From Amblyomma americanum (Eukaryota > Arthropoda > Arachnida > Ixodida > Ixodidae), in assembly GCF_052857255.1 (NCBI RefSeq), contig NC_135497.1, positions 547,255,531-547,319,530 of the forward strand: a DNA stretch of 64,000 nucleotides. Reading direction: 5' to 3'. A model generated the notes under the pieces. It was not told where the DNA came from. It saw only the letters and a program-made list of their open reading frames with translations, and did not search any database. The stretch's first letter is position 1; every line of letters starts with the position of its first letter. The translations under genes and the position numbers were made by a program. This document shows positions 46,101 through 58,969 of this stretch, in pieces.

Positions 46101-46834
46101 GACTATGTGTGCGGTTTTGAACAAGCCAGGCTGAACTTGAGTGCCAGGAGTGAAATTGCTTTTGCGCCTTTGGATCCTTCCTACTGCCAGGTGCACTGTA
46201 AGAGAGGCACCACTGATAACATTCGTGTAACGGTTGGTCATAACTCATTACACCAAGCAATGGCACCACACATGCTCAAGAAACAACAGGAATATTTTGA
46301 CAGCAAGGAACTACAAAATTTGAATCCAAATTTTATCATTACAGCGCACACCACATATTTATAAGAGGTGTATCTGAAGCAACGCACTAGTTTATACCGG
46401 ACAGCTGATCGCACAATAAGCATAGACAAACTTCTACACCACACTCGCTGAGTACCAGTGAGTCGTCACTAAGTGCCTATCATAATTAACATATTTTCTA
46501 ACAGCAACTGCAGAAGAAAGAACTGTATCGTTACTGTTTAGAAGATTCAAAATATTCAGAAAAATGAAAGCTTAGAACCTACACTACAAAGACTACACTC
46601 TCCCACAAGGATTGCGCGCTGAGCTGAACTTAAGAGAATACAAGAGTGCTAAAAGAGGTGACATAAACTGTATGCTTTTGAGGTCAAATGTTTGGTCAGC
46701 AAAGAGCCCAGAGATTTTCGATTGTCAAAAGAACTAAACAAGACCACTTTTCACCATTAGTCCTCAGCCTGAGTGAAGAACAATTTACATATGAACTTAA
46801 CTCCATTCGCTCACGCAGCTGCCATTCGAATACA
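43183..46834. other. AT-rich interval; possible solo-LTR fragment near 44.7-44.9 kb
   Basis: No genes recognised. Around 44700-44887 a GC-richer block (GAAGCGCTAGCGCCCCCG ... GTGCCAATAAACCGCCCTACA) has the look of a tick LTR 3' half: CG-rich leader, AATAAA and an ACA end. I have no second copy to confirm it. Frames at 45758-46364 (+) have no known motif. Confidence 0.35.
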
Positions 46835-49800
46835 GTAAAACTGCTGGCATGAAAAGCCACTCTCTGGGTTAGCAAAGAATATTGCAAGGTGTGTGCGAAA
46901 AGTAAAACTGCTGGCATGAAAAGCCACTCTCTGGGTTAGCAAAGAATATTGCAAGGTGTGTGCGAAAAGTAAAACTGCTGGCATGGAAAGCCACTCTCTG
47001 GGTTAGCAAAGAATATTGCAAGGTGTGTGCGAAAAGTAAAACTGCTGGCATGGAAAGCCACTCTCTGGGTTAGCAAAAAATATTGCAAAGTGTGTGCGAA
47101 AAGTAAAACTGCTCTCATGAAAAGCCACTCTCTGGGTTAGCAAAGAATATTGCAAGGTGTGTGCGAAAAGTAAAACTGCTGGCATGGAAAGCCACTCTCT
47201 GGGTTAGCAAAGAATATTGCAAAGTGTGTGCAAAAAAGTAAAACTGCTGGCATGGAAAGCCACTCTCTGGGTTAGCAAAGAATATTGCAAGGTGTGTGCG
47301 AAAAGTAAAAATTCTGGCATGAAAAGCCACTCTCTGCGTTAGCAAAGAATATTGCAAGGTGTGTGCGAAAAGTAAAACTGCTGGCATGAAAAGCCACTCT
47401 CTGGGTTAGCAAAGAATATTGCAAGGTGTGTGCGAAAACTAAAACTGCTGGCATGGAAAGCCACTCTCTGGGTTAGCAAAGAATATTGCAAGGTGTGTGC
47501 GAAAAGTAAAACTGCTGGCATGGAAAGCCACTCTCTGGGTTAGCAAAGAATATTGCAAAGTGTGTGCGAAAAGTAAAACTGCTCTCATGAAAAGCCACTC
47601 TCTGGGTTAGCAAAGAATATTGCAAGGTGTGTGCGAAAAGTAAAACTGCTGGCATGGAAAGCCACTCTCTGGGTTAGCAAAGAATATTGCAAAGTGTGTG
47701 CAAAAAAGTAAAACTGCTGGCATGGAAAGCCACTCTCTGGGTTAGCAAAGAATATTGCAAGGTGTGTGCGAAAAGTAAAAATTCTGGCATGAAAAGCCAC
47801 TCTCTGGGTTAGCAAAGAATATTGCAAGGTGTGTGCGAAAAGTAAAACTGCTGGCGTGACAAGCCACTCTCTGGGTTAGCAAAGAATATCGCAAGGTGTG
47901 TGCGAAAAGTAAAACTGCTGGCATGGAAAGCCACTCTCTGGGTTAGCAAAGAATATTGCAAGGTGTGTGCGAAAAGTAAAACTGCTGGCATGGAAAGCCA
48001 CTCTCTGGGTTAGCAAAGAATATTGCAAGGTGTGTGCGAAAAGTAAAACTGCTGGCGTGACAAGCCACTCTCTGGGTTAGCAAAGAATATTGAAAGGTGT
48101 GTGCGAAAAGTAAAACTGCTGGCATGAAAAGCCACTCTCTGGGTTAGCAAAGAATATCGCAAGGTGTGTGCGAAAAGTAAAACTGCTGGCATGGAAAGCC
48201 ACTCTCTGGGTTAGCAAAGAATATTGCAAGGTGTGTGCGAAAAGTAAAACTGCTGGCATGAAAAGCCACTCTCTGGGTTAGCAAAGAGTATTGCAAGGTG
48301 TGTGCGAATAGTAAAACTGCTGGCATGAAAATCCACTCTCTGGGTTAGAAAAGAATATTGCAAGGTGTGTGCGAATAGTAAAACTGCTGGCATGAAAAGC
48401 CACTCTCTGGGTTAGCAAAGAATATTGCAAGGTGTGTGCGAAAAGTAAAACTGCTGGCATGAAAAGCCACTCTCTGGGTTAGCAAAGAATATTGCAAGGT
48501 GTGTGCGAAAAGTAAAACTGCTGGCATGGAATGCCACTCTCTGGATTAGCAAAGAATATTGCAAGGTGTGTGCGAAAAGTAAAACTGCTGGCATGGAAAG
48601 CCACTCTCTGGGTTAGCAAAGAATATTGCAAAGTGTGTGCGAAAAGTAAAACTGCCGGCATGAAAAGCCACTCTCTGGGTTAGCAAAGAATATTGCAAGG
48701 TGTGTGCGAAAAGTAAAACTGCTGGCATGGAAAGCCACTCTCTGGGTTAGCAAAGAATATTGCAAAGTGTGTGCGAAAAGTAAAACTGCTGGCATGGAAA
48801 GCCACTCTCTGGGTTAGCAAAGAATATTACAAGGTGTGTGCGAAAAGTAAAACTGCTGGCGTGAAAGCCACTCTCTGGGTTAGCAAAGAATATTGAAAGG
48901 TGTGTGCGAAAAGTAAAACTGCTGGCATGAAAAGCCACTCTCTGGGTTAGCAAAGAATATTGCAAAGTGTGTGCGAAAAGTAAAACTGCTGGCATGGAAA
49001 GCCACTCTCTGGGTTAGCAAAGAATATTACAAGGTGTGTGCGAAAAGTAAAACTGCTGGCGTGAAAGCCACTCTCTGGGTTAGCAAAGAATATTGAAAGG
49101 TGTGTGCGAAAAGTAAAACTGCTGGCATGAAAAGCCACTCTCTGGGTTAGCAAAGAATATTGCAAGATGTGTGCGAAAAGTAAAACTGCTGGCATGGAAA
49201 GCCACTCTCTGGGTTAGCAAAGAATATTGCAAAGTGTGTGCGAAAAGTAAAACTGCTGGCATGGAAAGCCACTCTCTGGGTTAGCAAAGAATATTACAAG
49301 GTGTGTGCGAAAAGTAAAACTGCTGGCGTGAAAGCCACTCTCTGGGTTAGCAAAGAATATTGAAAGGTGTGTGCGAAAAGTAAAACTGCTGGCATGAAAA
49401 GCCACTCTCTGGGTTAGCAAAGAATATTGCAAAGTGTGTGCGAAAAGTAAAACTGCTGGCATGGAAAGCCACTCTCTGGGTTAGCAAAGAATATTACAAG
49501 GTGTGTGCGAAAAGTAAAACTGCTGGCGTGAAAGCCACTCTCTGGGTTAGCAAAGAATATTGAAAGGTGTGTGCGAAAAGTAAAACTGCTGGCATGGAAA
49601 GCCACTCTCTGGGTTAGCAAAGAATATTGCAAGATGTGTGCGAAAAGTAAAACTGCTGGCATGGAAAGCCACTCTCTGGGTTAGCAAAGAATATTGCAAA
49701 GTGTGTGCGAAAAGTAAAACTGCTGGCATGGAAAGCCACTCTCTGGGTTAGCAAAGAATATTACAAGGTGTGTGCGAAAAGTAAAACTGCTGGCGTGAAA

Positions 49801-50182
49801 GCCACTCTCTGGGTTAGCAAAGAATATTGAAAGGTGTGTGCGAAAAGTAAAACTGCTGGCATGAAAAGCCACTCTCTGGGTTAGAAAAGAATATTGCAAG
49901 GTGTGTGCGAATAGTAAAACTGCTGGCATGAAAATCCACTCTCTGGGTTAGCAAAGAATATTGCAAGGTGTGTGCGAAAAGTAAAACTGCTGGCATGGAA
50001 AGCCACTCTCTGTGTTAGCAAAGAATATTGCAAGGTGTGTGCGAAAAGTAAAACTGCTGGCATGAAAAGCCACTCTCTGTGTTAGCAAAGAATATTGCAA
50101 GGTGTGTGCGAAAAGTAAAACTGCTGGCATGAAAAGCCACTCTCTGGGTTTAGCAAAGAATATTGTAAGGTGTGTGCGAAAA
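46835..50182. repeat. 67-bp satellite, about 50 tandem copies
   Basis: Unit GTAAAACTGCTGGCATGAAA, then AGCCACTCTCTGGGTTAGC, then AAAGAATATTGCAAGG and TGTGTGCGAAAA, repeated head to tail over 3,348 bp with a few percent divergence. Occasional 66- and 68-bp units. Variant units recur in a fixed order, giving a seven-unit higher-order repeat of 467-470 bp (examples: 47036-47372 and 47506-47842; 66-bp units near 48850, 49050, 49317, 49517 and 49784). Every open frame here is a by-product of the repeat. Confidence 0.97.
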
Positions 50183-52042
50183 TGGCCGCACGTATAGGAA
50201 ACGTAGAGCACAATTGAGATGCGAATTTCTTGCCTATCCACGTTCCACGTTTATTGTTTTATCGTTTGCTTTCTAGTCCATGGTGAAAAAAAGTTTGACG
50301 CCGTCCATTCACCCACGAGAGACGAAAAAAAAAGCGACCTGGCAGGTGGAGTCGTCTTGTAGGGCTAAAATTTTTACTGGTTTACTTTCCAGCGAGAATC
50401 AAACACAGTGCTGCGGTAGATGCGAGCACTGCACGCAGTACGTGCCACAGAAGCGTGAACACTAATTTACTGGCCCTTTTCTGAACGGAGACTGTGCCTT
50501 GGACATACCTAACTGAATGCTCGTGAGCAGGGACACACATGTTGCGTTGAAGAGACGACAGGCAATATTTTTGCGCGGAGCAGACGAAGGATCGGAGCTT
50601 GCAGCGAAAGAAAGCATGAGAAAGATGCACATTGCACCGCTGCGATCGTGCGTTGTACACGAATCTGCTCCCTCCGGCCGCTTCGAAGCCGGCTCAAAAC
50701 AAAAATACCAATAAGTAGCGCTCGCGCTCACAATCTATGATAAAACATAGCTAGGCAATACACTATAATTTCATGGCAGGTGGAAAAAAAACTACGTACA
50801 ATCAAGCGAAAAGATCACTAAAATGTACGGTTGAAATTTCGCGCAAACAATCCGTACGATGAGCTCGCCGTGACGATCTGGCGTGCACTGTTTCTTTCGG
50901 ACGTTGACTATTTCGCGAAGACGTCGCTCACTGCAGCGTAACACATCGATGAAGCGTGTACGATGAAGAAATCGCAGAGCTCAACCGAATTCAAAACGCA
51001 CAAACACACACACTCTGTAAAAACTACGACAAGCGTGGCAAACACCTAGGCAGCTACGGTTAACCGTGGAAACAGCAGCTTCATCTTCGACTCTAGGAGA
51101 GCAAATAGGCAAACCAAAAAGATAGACATGTGACATAAAGAGGGAAGAGAAAATTTCAAAATGTAAAAAAAAAACACTGCTTCGCGTCTTACTTTTGTTC
51201 GGCAGGAAGCCGCGCTTGCCCTCTCTCCCTTTTCTCCTCTGACTGAGGGAACGTCACTCAACATATTTCCCAGCAGTGTTCCAAGGTCACGCCGCCCGCT
51301 TGCGGAGCGACAGACTTCTTGCATTTTTCTTGCGTGCGCCCCTCTGCCCATGTGGCACGTATTTTTCCGCGCTCTCGGCGCGTCCACAGCCCTTTCGCTG
51401 TCAGTGACAACGAGCGCGGCGAGATTTTTCTTACCTAGACTGTTCCTCCTCTTCCTTGCAGTATGCGTTTGATACTTATCTGGTGGCCAGCTATTGCGCA
51501 GTACGGGTTAATACGCAGATATTGCCGTAAATCTGTTGTCTCATTGACGGCCGCATACGGAAGGCACTACGAAATAACTATATAATAAATTTCCTTTCCT
51601 GTACTTAGAAGTCATTCTTAGAACTGGCTATAAAGCGATGTCACATACATTAATAGTTTTTAACAATGATATGATATTTCAATTTTCTTTGTTGCTTATG
51701 AGCCGCACGCTTCAGGAGATTACGAAAAAAAAAACAGCTCTGCTCCAATGTAGTTTAGTAAACTCGTACCGAGTGTTTGGAAGTTTCAGGCGAACGAAGG
51801 GGATTCCAGGCATTTCAACTTTTGAGGAAGATGGCGCAGAAGAGTGTTTCAAACAACAGTCGACCACTGCTGATGCAGCAGTTCTCACCTCTCAGCACTC
51901 GAGTGTACACGGAATTCCCGAAACATTTTCAAACATGGTTCTACTGAGCAGAAATTGAGCACTGCCAGCGTTCTGCCAGCCCAAGCACGTGTTATGACCT
52001 TTTAAGAGACAGGGGCGGTTCACGCGATTCCGTCTATTATAC
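50183..52042. other. Interval without recognised genes
   Basis: Mixed composition with CpG-richer blocks at 50.4-50.7 and 51.2-51.4 kb. Frames at 50382-50731 and 51046-51387 (-) have no motif I recognise. Confidence 0.5.
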
Positions 52043-52050
52043 GCGCTTTC
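52043..52050 (+). repeat. hAT target-site duplication, left
   Basis: GCGCTTTC immediately before the hAT left end; GTGCTTTC follows the right end at 58962-58969. Eight bases, one mismatch, as expected of hAT insertion. Confidence 0.75.
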
Positions 52051-52700
52051 CAATGGTGTAGCCAGAAATTTGGTTAGTGGAGGGGGGCTTATGGGGCAGT
52101 GCGGCCACCTCATAAAATTTGTGGAGGAATAAAACGCGAGAATAATAACTGCATTGCCGTTGGCAATGCCATTGTGTATTGGATAGCGCTACGCAATGCC
52201 TAGACAAGTGAAATATGTATTTTTTAAATAAAATAATGCATTCGTATGTCTTAAAAATCGTGGCTGGCAGACTTAACTGATACCAATGTTTCTATGTTTC
52301 TATGTTTTTGCGTATTTAATTAGTAAAGAAAATATCACACGATGTCTAAAACTATATCAATCCGAAACCAGCAAAGCAGTGCATGCCGCTGATGTGAAAA
52401 ACGTTAAGGACATGAAATGAGCAAGCAGAAGACAAACATTTTAATTAATCTTTGTCGTTCAAGAGCTTTTAGATTTTTGTACATATCCAACGGCCAGGGA
52501 GAAGTCTCAATGACACTGGAGCTGTCACCGATCATGTATTGCGAATAATTGCAGCGAAATTTTTTTCGTAACAGCAAGTACATGGATAAACGAGGAGTTC
52601 TGCAAAATATACATTAGAAGTGCGAAGATTAAATGGAGTATTAGAAAGGCGAAGATACAACTTGATAAAGGAGAAAAAGTGTCACTGGAAACAAAGTCAC

Positions 52701-52808
52701 TGTATGTATGCACAAAACCTCGCCACAACATATTTAAATACAAGTATGTCTTACTGTATGTATGCACAAAACCTCGCCACAAGATATTTAAATACAAGTA
52801 TGTCTTCA
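52701..52808. repeat. 54-bp tandem duplication inside the hAT element
   Basis: TGTATGTATGCACAAAACCT, then CGCCACAA and ATTTAAATACAAGTATGTCT, occurs twice in a row (52701 and 52755) with few differences. Confidence 0.85.
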
Positions 52809-53431
52809 TTAAATCTACATATCTAAGCAAAAGTCACTTCATACAATGCGTCAAACAAGGCAAATAAACATCTTGTGCAATCGCAGATAGTAAACTTTAC
52901 ACACAGAAAGACAGACGATCCAGACAAGAACAAAACTATGACAGCAGAAGTCGCGATATGTACTTGAGCCATGCTGCAGTCGCGACATCACTATATGATT
53001 AGAATAATAGAGGAACAATGCTGAAATCAATACGAAAGTAACTGCCTGCACGGCGACAATTATTCTGCACCCATAATTAGAAAAGGTTATTAATTTGATT
53101 CAAAGAAAAAGTAAAAGCATTTGGATAAAAACAAAGAAAAGACAAACGAAAGCCACGAATGGTGCCGCAAGTTGAAATAACCACTATTTGAGTGTGTATG
53201 TTGGGAAACACCGCGTAGGCAGTGCTTTCAATGAGCAAGGTCAATCAAATTTCGTTACTGATGTCCTCAAAAGTTTCGTATTCAACTGGTAAATTTGATC
53301 ATGATGCTAACTGTTACAACAAACCGCACATATTTCTCCGGTATGCATAGTCATACATTTTTGTAACTGCACGTTTATAGACCTGAAGGAACAGAGCTTT
53401 TCACTTGCATTGATTTTTGCGGCTCCACTAT

Positions 53432-55899
53432 CTAAAGGACAAACTTCATTCGGCGGGGAATTTTAGCGAAGCGGGCAATTACTTCATCCACGTTGATATC
53501 GATGTCTCTGTGGGCATATAGAAGCGCCAGCCCAACCAAGCGTTCCTCAGACATTGTTGAGCGCAAGTAGTTTTTTTAGTAATCTCATGCTCGAAAATGT
53601 TCTCTCTGCGCTTGCAGTTGTCACTGGGAGGGTGACTAAAATCTGCAGCAGTTTGTGCACATTTGGGTAGAACCTGCAGTCGCAATGAAGGAGGGCATCT
53701 TTTTCTGTGCTGGGGAGCTGGCTTGCTGCTTCTTTCGCCCACTTTGTCCACCATAGTCGCAGTTCTCCCAAAGCAGCCCTCGTATCCATGTCTTGCGCAA
53801 AAACGGCCAGGAGATTTTCTGTTCCTTTGTCTCGATCATCTTGCATTGGTGGTATTGCGGAGGGTACAATTACACAAAAGTCCTTGAGTATTGTCCTGTG
53901 CTTTTCGAACCGTTCTTGTAACTGTGCTAATCCGTTGTCCATGAAAGGAATGGAAACAGTTCTCGGGAAATATTACTCGGCATTTTCTGATGCAAGGCTC
54001 CCACGGTCCTGCTGTCGGACACCGGCTTGTCGAGTGGTGATTTGCACCAGTTTTTTTGCCAGTTCCTGTACATGTGCAAAGATTTTCGAGAATGAAGCAT
54101 TCGCGTTCTTGCGGTCATTTTCGATGGCCTGCTGTGCCACATATATGTCGTCAACGACGGTGCTTATGTGGATGTTTCTCGTCTGCAGCTTCTTTGACAG
54201 AGGCAGAGTCATCGCTAACACATGTTCCGCCACATACAGGCTCACGAGTATGCCGCTGACAAAAGCGCCAACGCCAGGCTATTTGCCCCGAACTGGACTT
54301 TCGCCATTGCCGTTTAAATTTATCTCTTCTAGTGTCGCGATCAGCGGTTCAAACAGATTCAAAAATGAAAGAACTACATCATGCTTTCCCATCCAGCGCG
54401 TTTCACACACTCCCAAAAGTCGCTGCCTTGTGGATTCGGGTCACAACAAACTTATCATTGCTCGTAAAACATGCGAGCGGATAGTAGATTTGGGGAAAAA
54501 GTTCGACGTTGCCTTTATCGTTCCAAAACAGTTTCGGGCATATATGATAGAGCACGCCGCACAGAGAACTAGCTTGAGGGAGTGGCTGGCGCAATATGTG
54601 TACAGCGCGGATGGACATTTCTCACGAACGGTAGCTTGCACACCATTCGTTTTAGCAGCCATCGAGCTAGCACCATCATAACCTTGGCCACGAAGATGAA
54701 GCATGTTAATTCCAAGGTCTAGCACACATTTTATAATGGTGTCGCCGAGGGTCCTGTCAGTTTGGTCCAGAATTGGCACAAAACCTAAGAACAGTTTTTC
54801 GATGTCGTTGGCATCCTTGTTTAGCTACCTTGCACAAACGGTGAGCTGTTCGATTCCAGCAATGTTCGTTGTTTCGTCAGCGAGTACGGAGAAGCAGCCT
54901 GCAGCGTTTTCTTTTGCAAATAGGCTTTCTTTAATAATTTCACAGCATATTTCTATAATCTCGCATTGTACATCTGGGCTTCAATACGAGGCATTACTCG
55001 GGCAACCTTCCAAATGGTTCTTCAGATCTGTATCTCCACAATCAGCTCGCATGCGAAGATGGACTCTGAAAATACCAGTATTTTCACTTGAGGCTTTGGT
55101 CAAGTCCATTAGACCACAGTCCCTTTGGCCATGGAGAGCCATACCATGTCGCCCGCAAAAGACAACTGTCTCATTAATAGGCCGTAACGTTTTTCTGTTT
55201 TCTCTTATTTGCCTTTGCTTGCACTGGTCCAGCTGATCGATCACATTGGGTGCGCTACCTGAGAATGTTTGGACAAAATTATCAGCTGCCAACTGCGACT
55301 CCCGGTGATATTTAGTATTTTCGTGTGTGTCGAAGATTTCGAGGGCGTGCTTCCATTTCTGGAACGGCTTTGACACGAGGGCTCCCGTGTGCTCATGTTG
55401 GCCCCTGCCAACCTCATGTCTGCAGTAGAGGACACACACTTGGCAAAACACACCTTCTTGAAGCGCTTAGTAGCTGAGCCATCGGTAACTATCTACCCAA
55501 GCCATTTGATACCTGAATTTTTGCATCAAATCTTTCATGCTTTTGAGCATGTAACTTTCCGGTAGAATCCAAGGAGACGTTAGCGGCTGATATCTGGTCT
55601 GATCGTCTACTTTTGAGTCATCCTGGTACATCCCAATGTCAAACTGGCTTGTTTCCACCTTCTGTAAATCTGAAAGAAGCAAATATTTAAGGCATCACTA
55701 TTTAGTGCACTATACATGACTCCGCTGGTTTCAAATTCTATAATAATTCAACGTATAATAAAACTTCGACAGGAATTCTCACCAGAGGAGGATGTTGGCA
55801 CAGGCGATGCAGGCGCCCGCGGCGTAGCTTTCAGATTAGTCTCTGAAGCCAGTCTCTCGTCTACAGGGGCGGGAGAAACATTTTGTCTAGACGCAGTAC
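53432..55899 (-). pseudogene. hAT transposase with two introns, six stops and a frameshift
   Basis: Minus strand. A short exon (55783-55899) and a 113-bp intron (55670-55782, GTGAG...TTTCAG) precede one frame held from 55669 to 53573. Order: FDIGMYQDDSK; TTF-type zinc-finger region PWILPESY, FCQVCVLYCRH, FQKWKHALEIFDTHENTKYH; DUF4371-like segment; catalytic Asp in FSVLADETTNIAG; second Asp in HLRGQGYDGASSM; YCASHSLKLVL; LLGVCETRWMGKHD; and the C-terminal dimerisation/Glu region LPVTTASAERTFSSMRLLK. Stops at 55467, 54981, 54825, 54441, 54279 and 53973; one extra A in a run at 53571-53577 shifts the last 45 codons, ending at 53432. It would cut and paste the element. Related host proteins (ZMYM, P52rIPK) share the fold, but the flanking TIRs show it is a transposon. 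Confidence 0.85.
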
Positions 55900-58800
55900 C
55901 TATGTAAACCGGAAAGGAAACAAATTAAGCAGTGGCTGTCAGATGTGGCTGTTCCCCTTGAACCAAAGGGGTTTCAACTTTCCAGGTTCAGCGGGAAAGG
56001 TATGTTGAGAGCCGGACAAGACGCCGCCTTTGTTTCTTTTTTTAAACCTTGTTACGTCGTGTATAGACCTTAAACGTCGTGTGAAAGTGGATGTTTTGCA
56101 TCTATGAGCAAGGCCCTTTCTGCGTACTGGTAGCGTAACGCACTGGTCCGCGTTTCATGACTTGACTCAAGAGCTGTTTTCGAACAAAGTGGCAGAAACA
56201 TCCCGAGTGTAGTTTTCGTGTGATGTTTTATATTTACGGGCATGTGCCCGCGACAAAGTTAGCGCAAATGTTTCCGCCAGTGGTGCGGGAATATGAGTAA
56301 TTAATAATCAGTGATGAATTTAAGGCCACTGATGTAGTACGTTGCCAATGTTCATCATGCCGTCACTGCAAATGAATCAGTGCTCTTATGACGCTGCAAC
56401 TTTGTCTTCACCCCTCCAGGAGAGATTATTAACATTCGATTTGGAAGATCCGAAAGTAATTAACTGGCTTGGTCTTACGTTTTGCACGATTCAGAAAGCA
56501 GTTGTGCTACGCAGGTAGGCTAGCTCATTAAGTAGCTTCACCACCTCAGAATTAAGAACGCTATGAAGACCAGAGTAGGTAATTTATCAAGAGTAGGTTC
56601 TTCATCTCCTTGAAGGAGCCCGATTTGCGGGACATCTTCCTGCCCTGCATTAGCCTCAGTGCTCGTCTGACGCCCTGGGCAAGTAATTATTTTGTTGGTG
56701 AATGACGGTGAGCTATACCTATCTTTTGCAGTATAAATGTATCGCTGTAGTTTAGTACGTGCGCAACAAAATAAATCTGCAGCCTATAAAAACCATCGTG
56801 CCCCTAGTTCTTTTTTAAAGCACCGGTTATTCGAACGCTATAACACATGACGGCAAATTGTAAGTCAGTCATGAATTAAATTCGAGTTGTGAAGCTGGCA
56901 GTAATTTTTTGTGTCCAGTATTTATCTAAAATTATTTGCCTACCTTACAAATGAATTACTTTGTGACCATGGTGCGGTTTGAAGAGTTGTGGGGCATGAT
57001 TACAAAAAAAAGTCCCTGGAAGGGTGCAGCAATGAATACAATTCCTACCTTTTTTGTTGTACTGTTTCCTTTGCCTCAATTTTAGCCTGTTAGACCCCTT
57101 AACCACCTGCAGCCATCTCTGTCACGGAAACTAAGTTGCCCAAATTTTTAGGTCGTCTCATGCTTGACGCATGCAATCTGCAATTCAAATAGTCACCGCC
57201 TAGTTATGGCCAATCCTCTTTGTAGGTATGAGCCATTTTGTGAGGGAAACAACAACAACGAATGCGATAGCAACACATTAGAAAACTAAATCAACAAGCA
57301 TGGTGTTGAAGCGTGCACAAACATCAACACATCTCATTCCATGACACTCGCTGTGAAGACGCTGGCGTGGGCAAGAGCAGCTGCATCAGCCAACTTCGTG
57401 CTGTCATTCCCTTGAACGCGGAGAGCAAGACGAACAGCACCAGACGCACTGTGTACCCATCGCCTGCGCGGCCGCCGCCACAGCTACGCTTTCTTGATCG
57501 CTTTCAAGAAAAGTGTTGGCGACCGTGCCATAAAGAGCCCCCCATCCTCCCCCGAGGTTATACGCATACTGCTCGGTATCCTACACCAGCGAGGATCTGG
57601 AGAAGATCTGATAACATCGACGAGAAAGTGACGCCGTCAAGCGAACGGCGTCTCTTTGCGGCGGGCCCCCGCAACGATGGAGGCGAGGGATCAAAGTTTC
57701 TTTTTCTCGACTGCTGGCCAGAAAGCGTTCAAAACGCTGTCAGGCCAAAATCCACTCGGCCAGAGAAAAAACAAACGTGCACCAGAGTGCGCCGCGCGTG
57801 CGTGGTAGTCAGAACAATACGGGAAAAACGTATCCGCTCTGGCTGGCTATGGCAGCATGCGAGTAACGAGAACAAGAAAATTGAAGAGGATCAATGTGTC
57901 CTCGCGAATATACGTCAAAGTAGAAAAAATAGATAAGAACATGATTACCATTGCTGGATTTGGTGTCTTGGCATGGGCGCTTTGGAACAGGTGAAAAAAA
58001 TGTCTATATCGTCTTATGTGACATGACGGCACAAACTAATCCCCTCAACACTTCGTCTCATCAGACCTCGCAGTGTGCTTTGTGAACTTGTCTCACAGTG
58101 TGTTGATTTGGCTTGTCTGGCTGTTGTTAGATGTGGCGATTCGGACACATTCTGACGGAACCACGGGTCAAAACGACGCTCACTCCGAAGCCGCTGCCAC
58201 CACCAGGAGGACAAGGCAGACCGACGAGTGAAGGAGTTGGATTATGGGAGGAAAGATTACTCGTGGGATTTATTTACATTATTTAGAGGACCAAAAGAAC
58301 TTCTCTCCGAAGAGGGGATCTAAGAGAGCATTATCTCAACAAGAGCATCATAAGAGGGGCGCACATAAGGGCAACAATATCACTGCACTCGCAGTCCAGT
58401 TTTATAGCCTTCTACGTTCGAGAATCCCCAGGCTGAGGATTCTGGCTGGAGATTATGGGGACCTTTGTCAGTTCACCTTTGGCGTCAGAAGTTTACCAGA
58501 ATAATAAATCAATTGAAGTTCCTGATTTGAAAATCTAAAGCACGACTTTTGAAATGTGCAGCTTTCTCATCAAATGTTTTTGGGAACTTTGTATCTATTA
58601 AGTTTCGTAATTGAAATGCTTGGCTGGGTAGACTCCACGGCTGCCGCGAGATGCCGCGGCGAGCCCGCTTGCCATCGATAGGCCCTTGCAAGTTTGTGCT
58701 TGGATGGGGCTCCTTACGTTGCGTGACTCCACGTGCATGGGAGTTGCCACGAAATCCAACCCGCGCTAGCAATGCTAGCGCAAAAATCTATTTTCTAGTC

Positions 58801-58948
58801 TGAAAAAGGCATTGCAGGTGACAAAATCCAGAATGACTTCCGGCGCCGGTGGTTGTTTTGGTGGGCGGTGCATGAAAGTTCGAAAAAATTAGGGGGGGGG
58901 GGGGGAGGCTGAAGCCCTATAAGCCCCCCCCCCCCCCCCCCCCCCCCC
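55900..58948. other. hAT 5' region, mostly uncharacterised
   Basis: This half of the hAT element lies upstream of the recognised transposase exons. A possible acceptor at 55900-55901 implies at least one more exon in here, not identified. The 57313-57936 block is GC-rich and open on the plus strand without known motifs. G14 and C24 runs occur at 58890-58948. Confidence 0.4.
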
Positions 58949-58961
58949 GGCTACACCCCTG

Positions 58962-58969
58962 GTGCTTTC
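58962..58969 (+). repeat. hAT target-site duplication, right
   Basis: GTGCTTTC directly after the right terminus (...CTACACCCCTG). Pairs with GCGCTTTC at 52043-52050. Confidence 0.75.

Larger units (their letters stand above)
52051..58961 (-). mobile_element. hAT DNA transposon, full length, inactive
   Basis: Left end CAATGGTGTAGCCAGAAATT; right end, read inwards, CAGGGGTGTAGCC followed by a G/C run; both then share GGGGGGCTTAT. The terminal CAGGGGTGTAGCC type is usual for hAT elements. It is 6.9 kb long, with a minus-strand transposase in the middle-left and an 8-bp duplication at its borders. The left terminus has two changes (CAAT for CAGG), and the transposase carries stops, so it is probably immobile. 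Confidence 0.85.

Noticed and set aside
46835..50182. CRISPR-like array
   Set aside because: Units are contiguous 67-bp repeats with no unique spacers, in a eukaryotic genome.
46696..50241. Dozens of 60-97-codon frames with MPAVLLFAHTLQYS-type sequence
   Set aside because: They are translations of the 67-bp satellite; 67 is not a multiple of three, so the frame rotates and each stops after about two and a half units.
53707..54681. Plus-strand open frame of 324 codons
   Set aside because: It is antisense to the hAT transposase, whose motifs are unambiguous on the minus strand.
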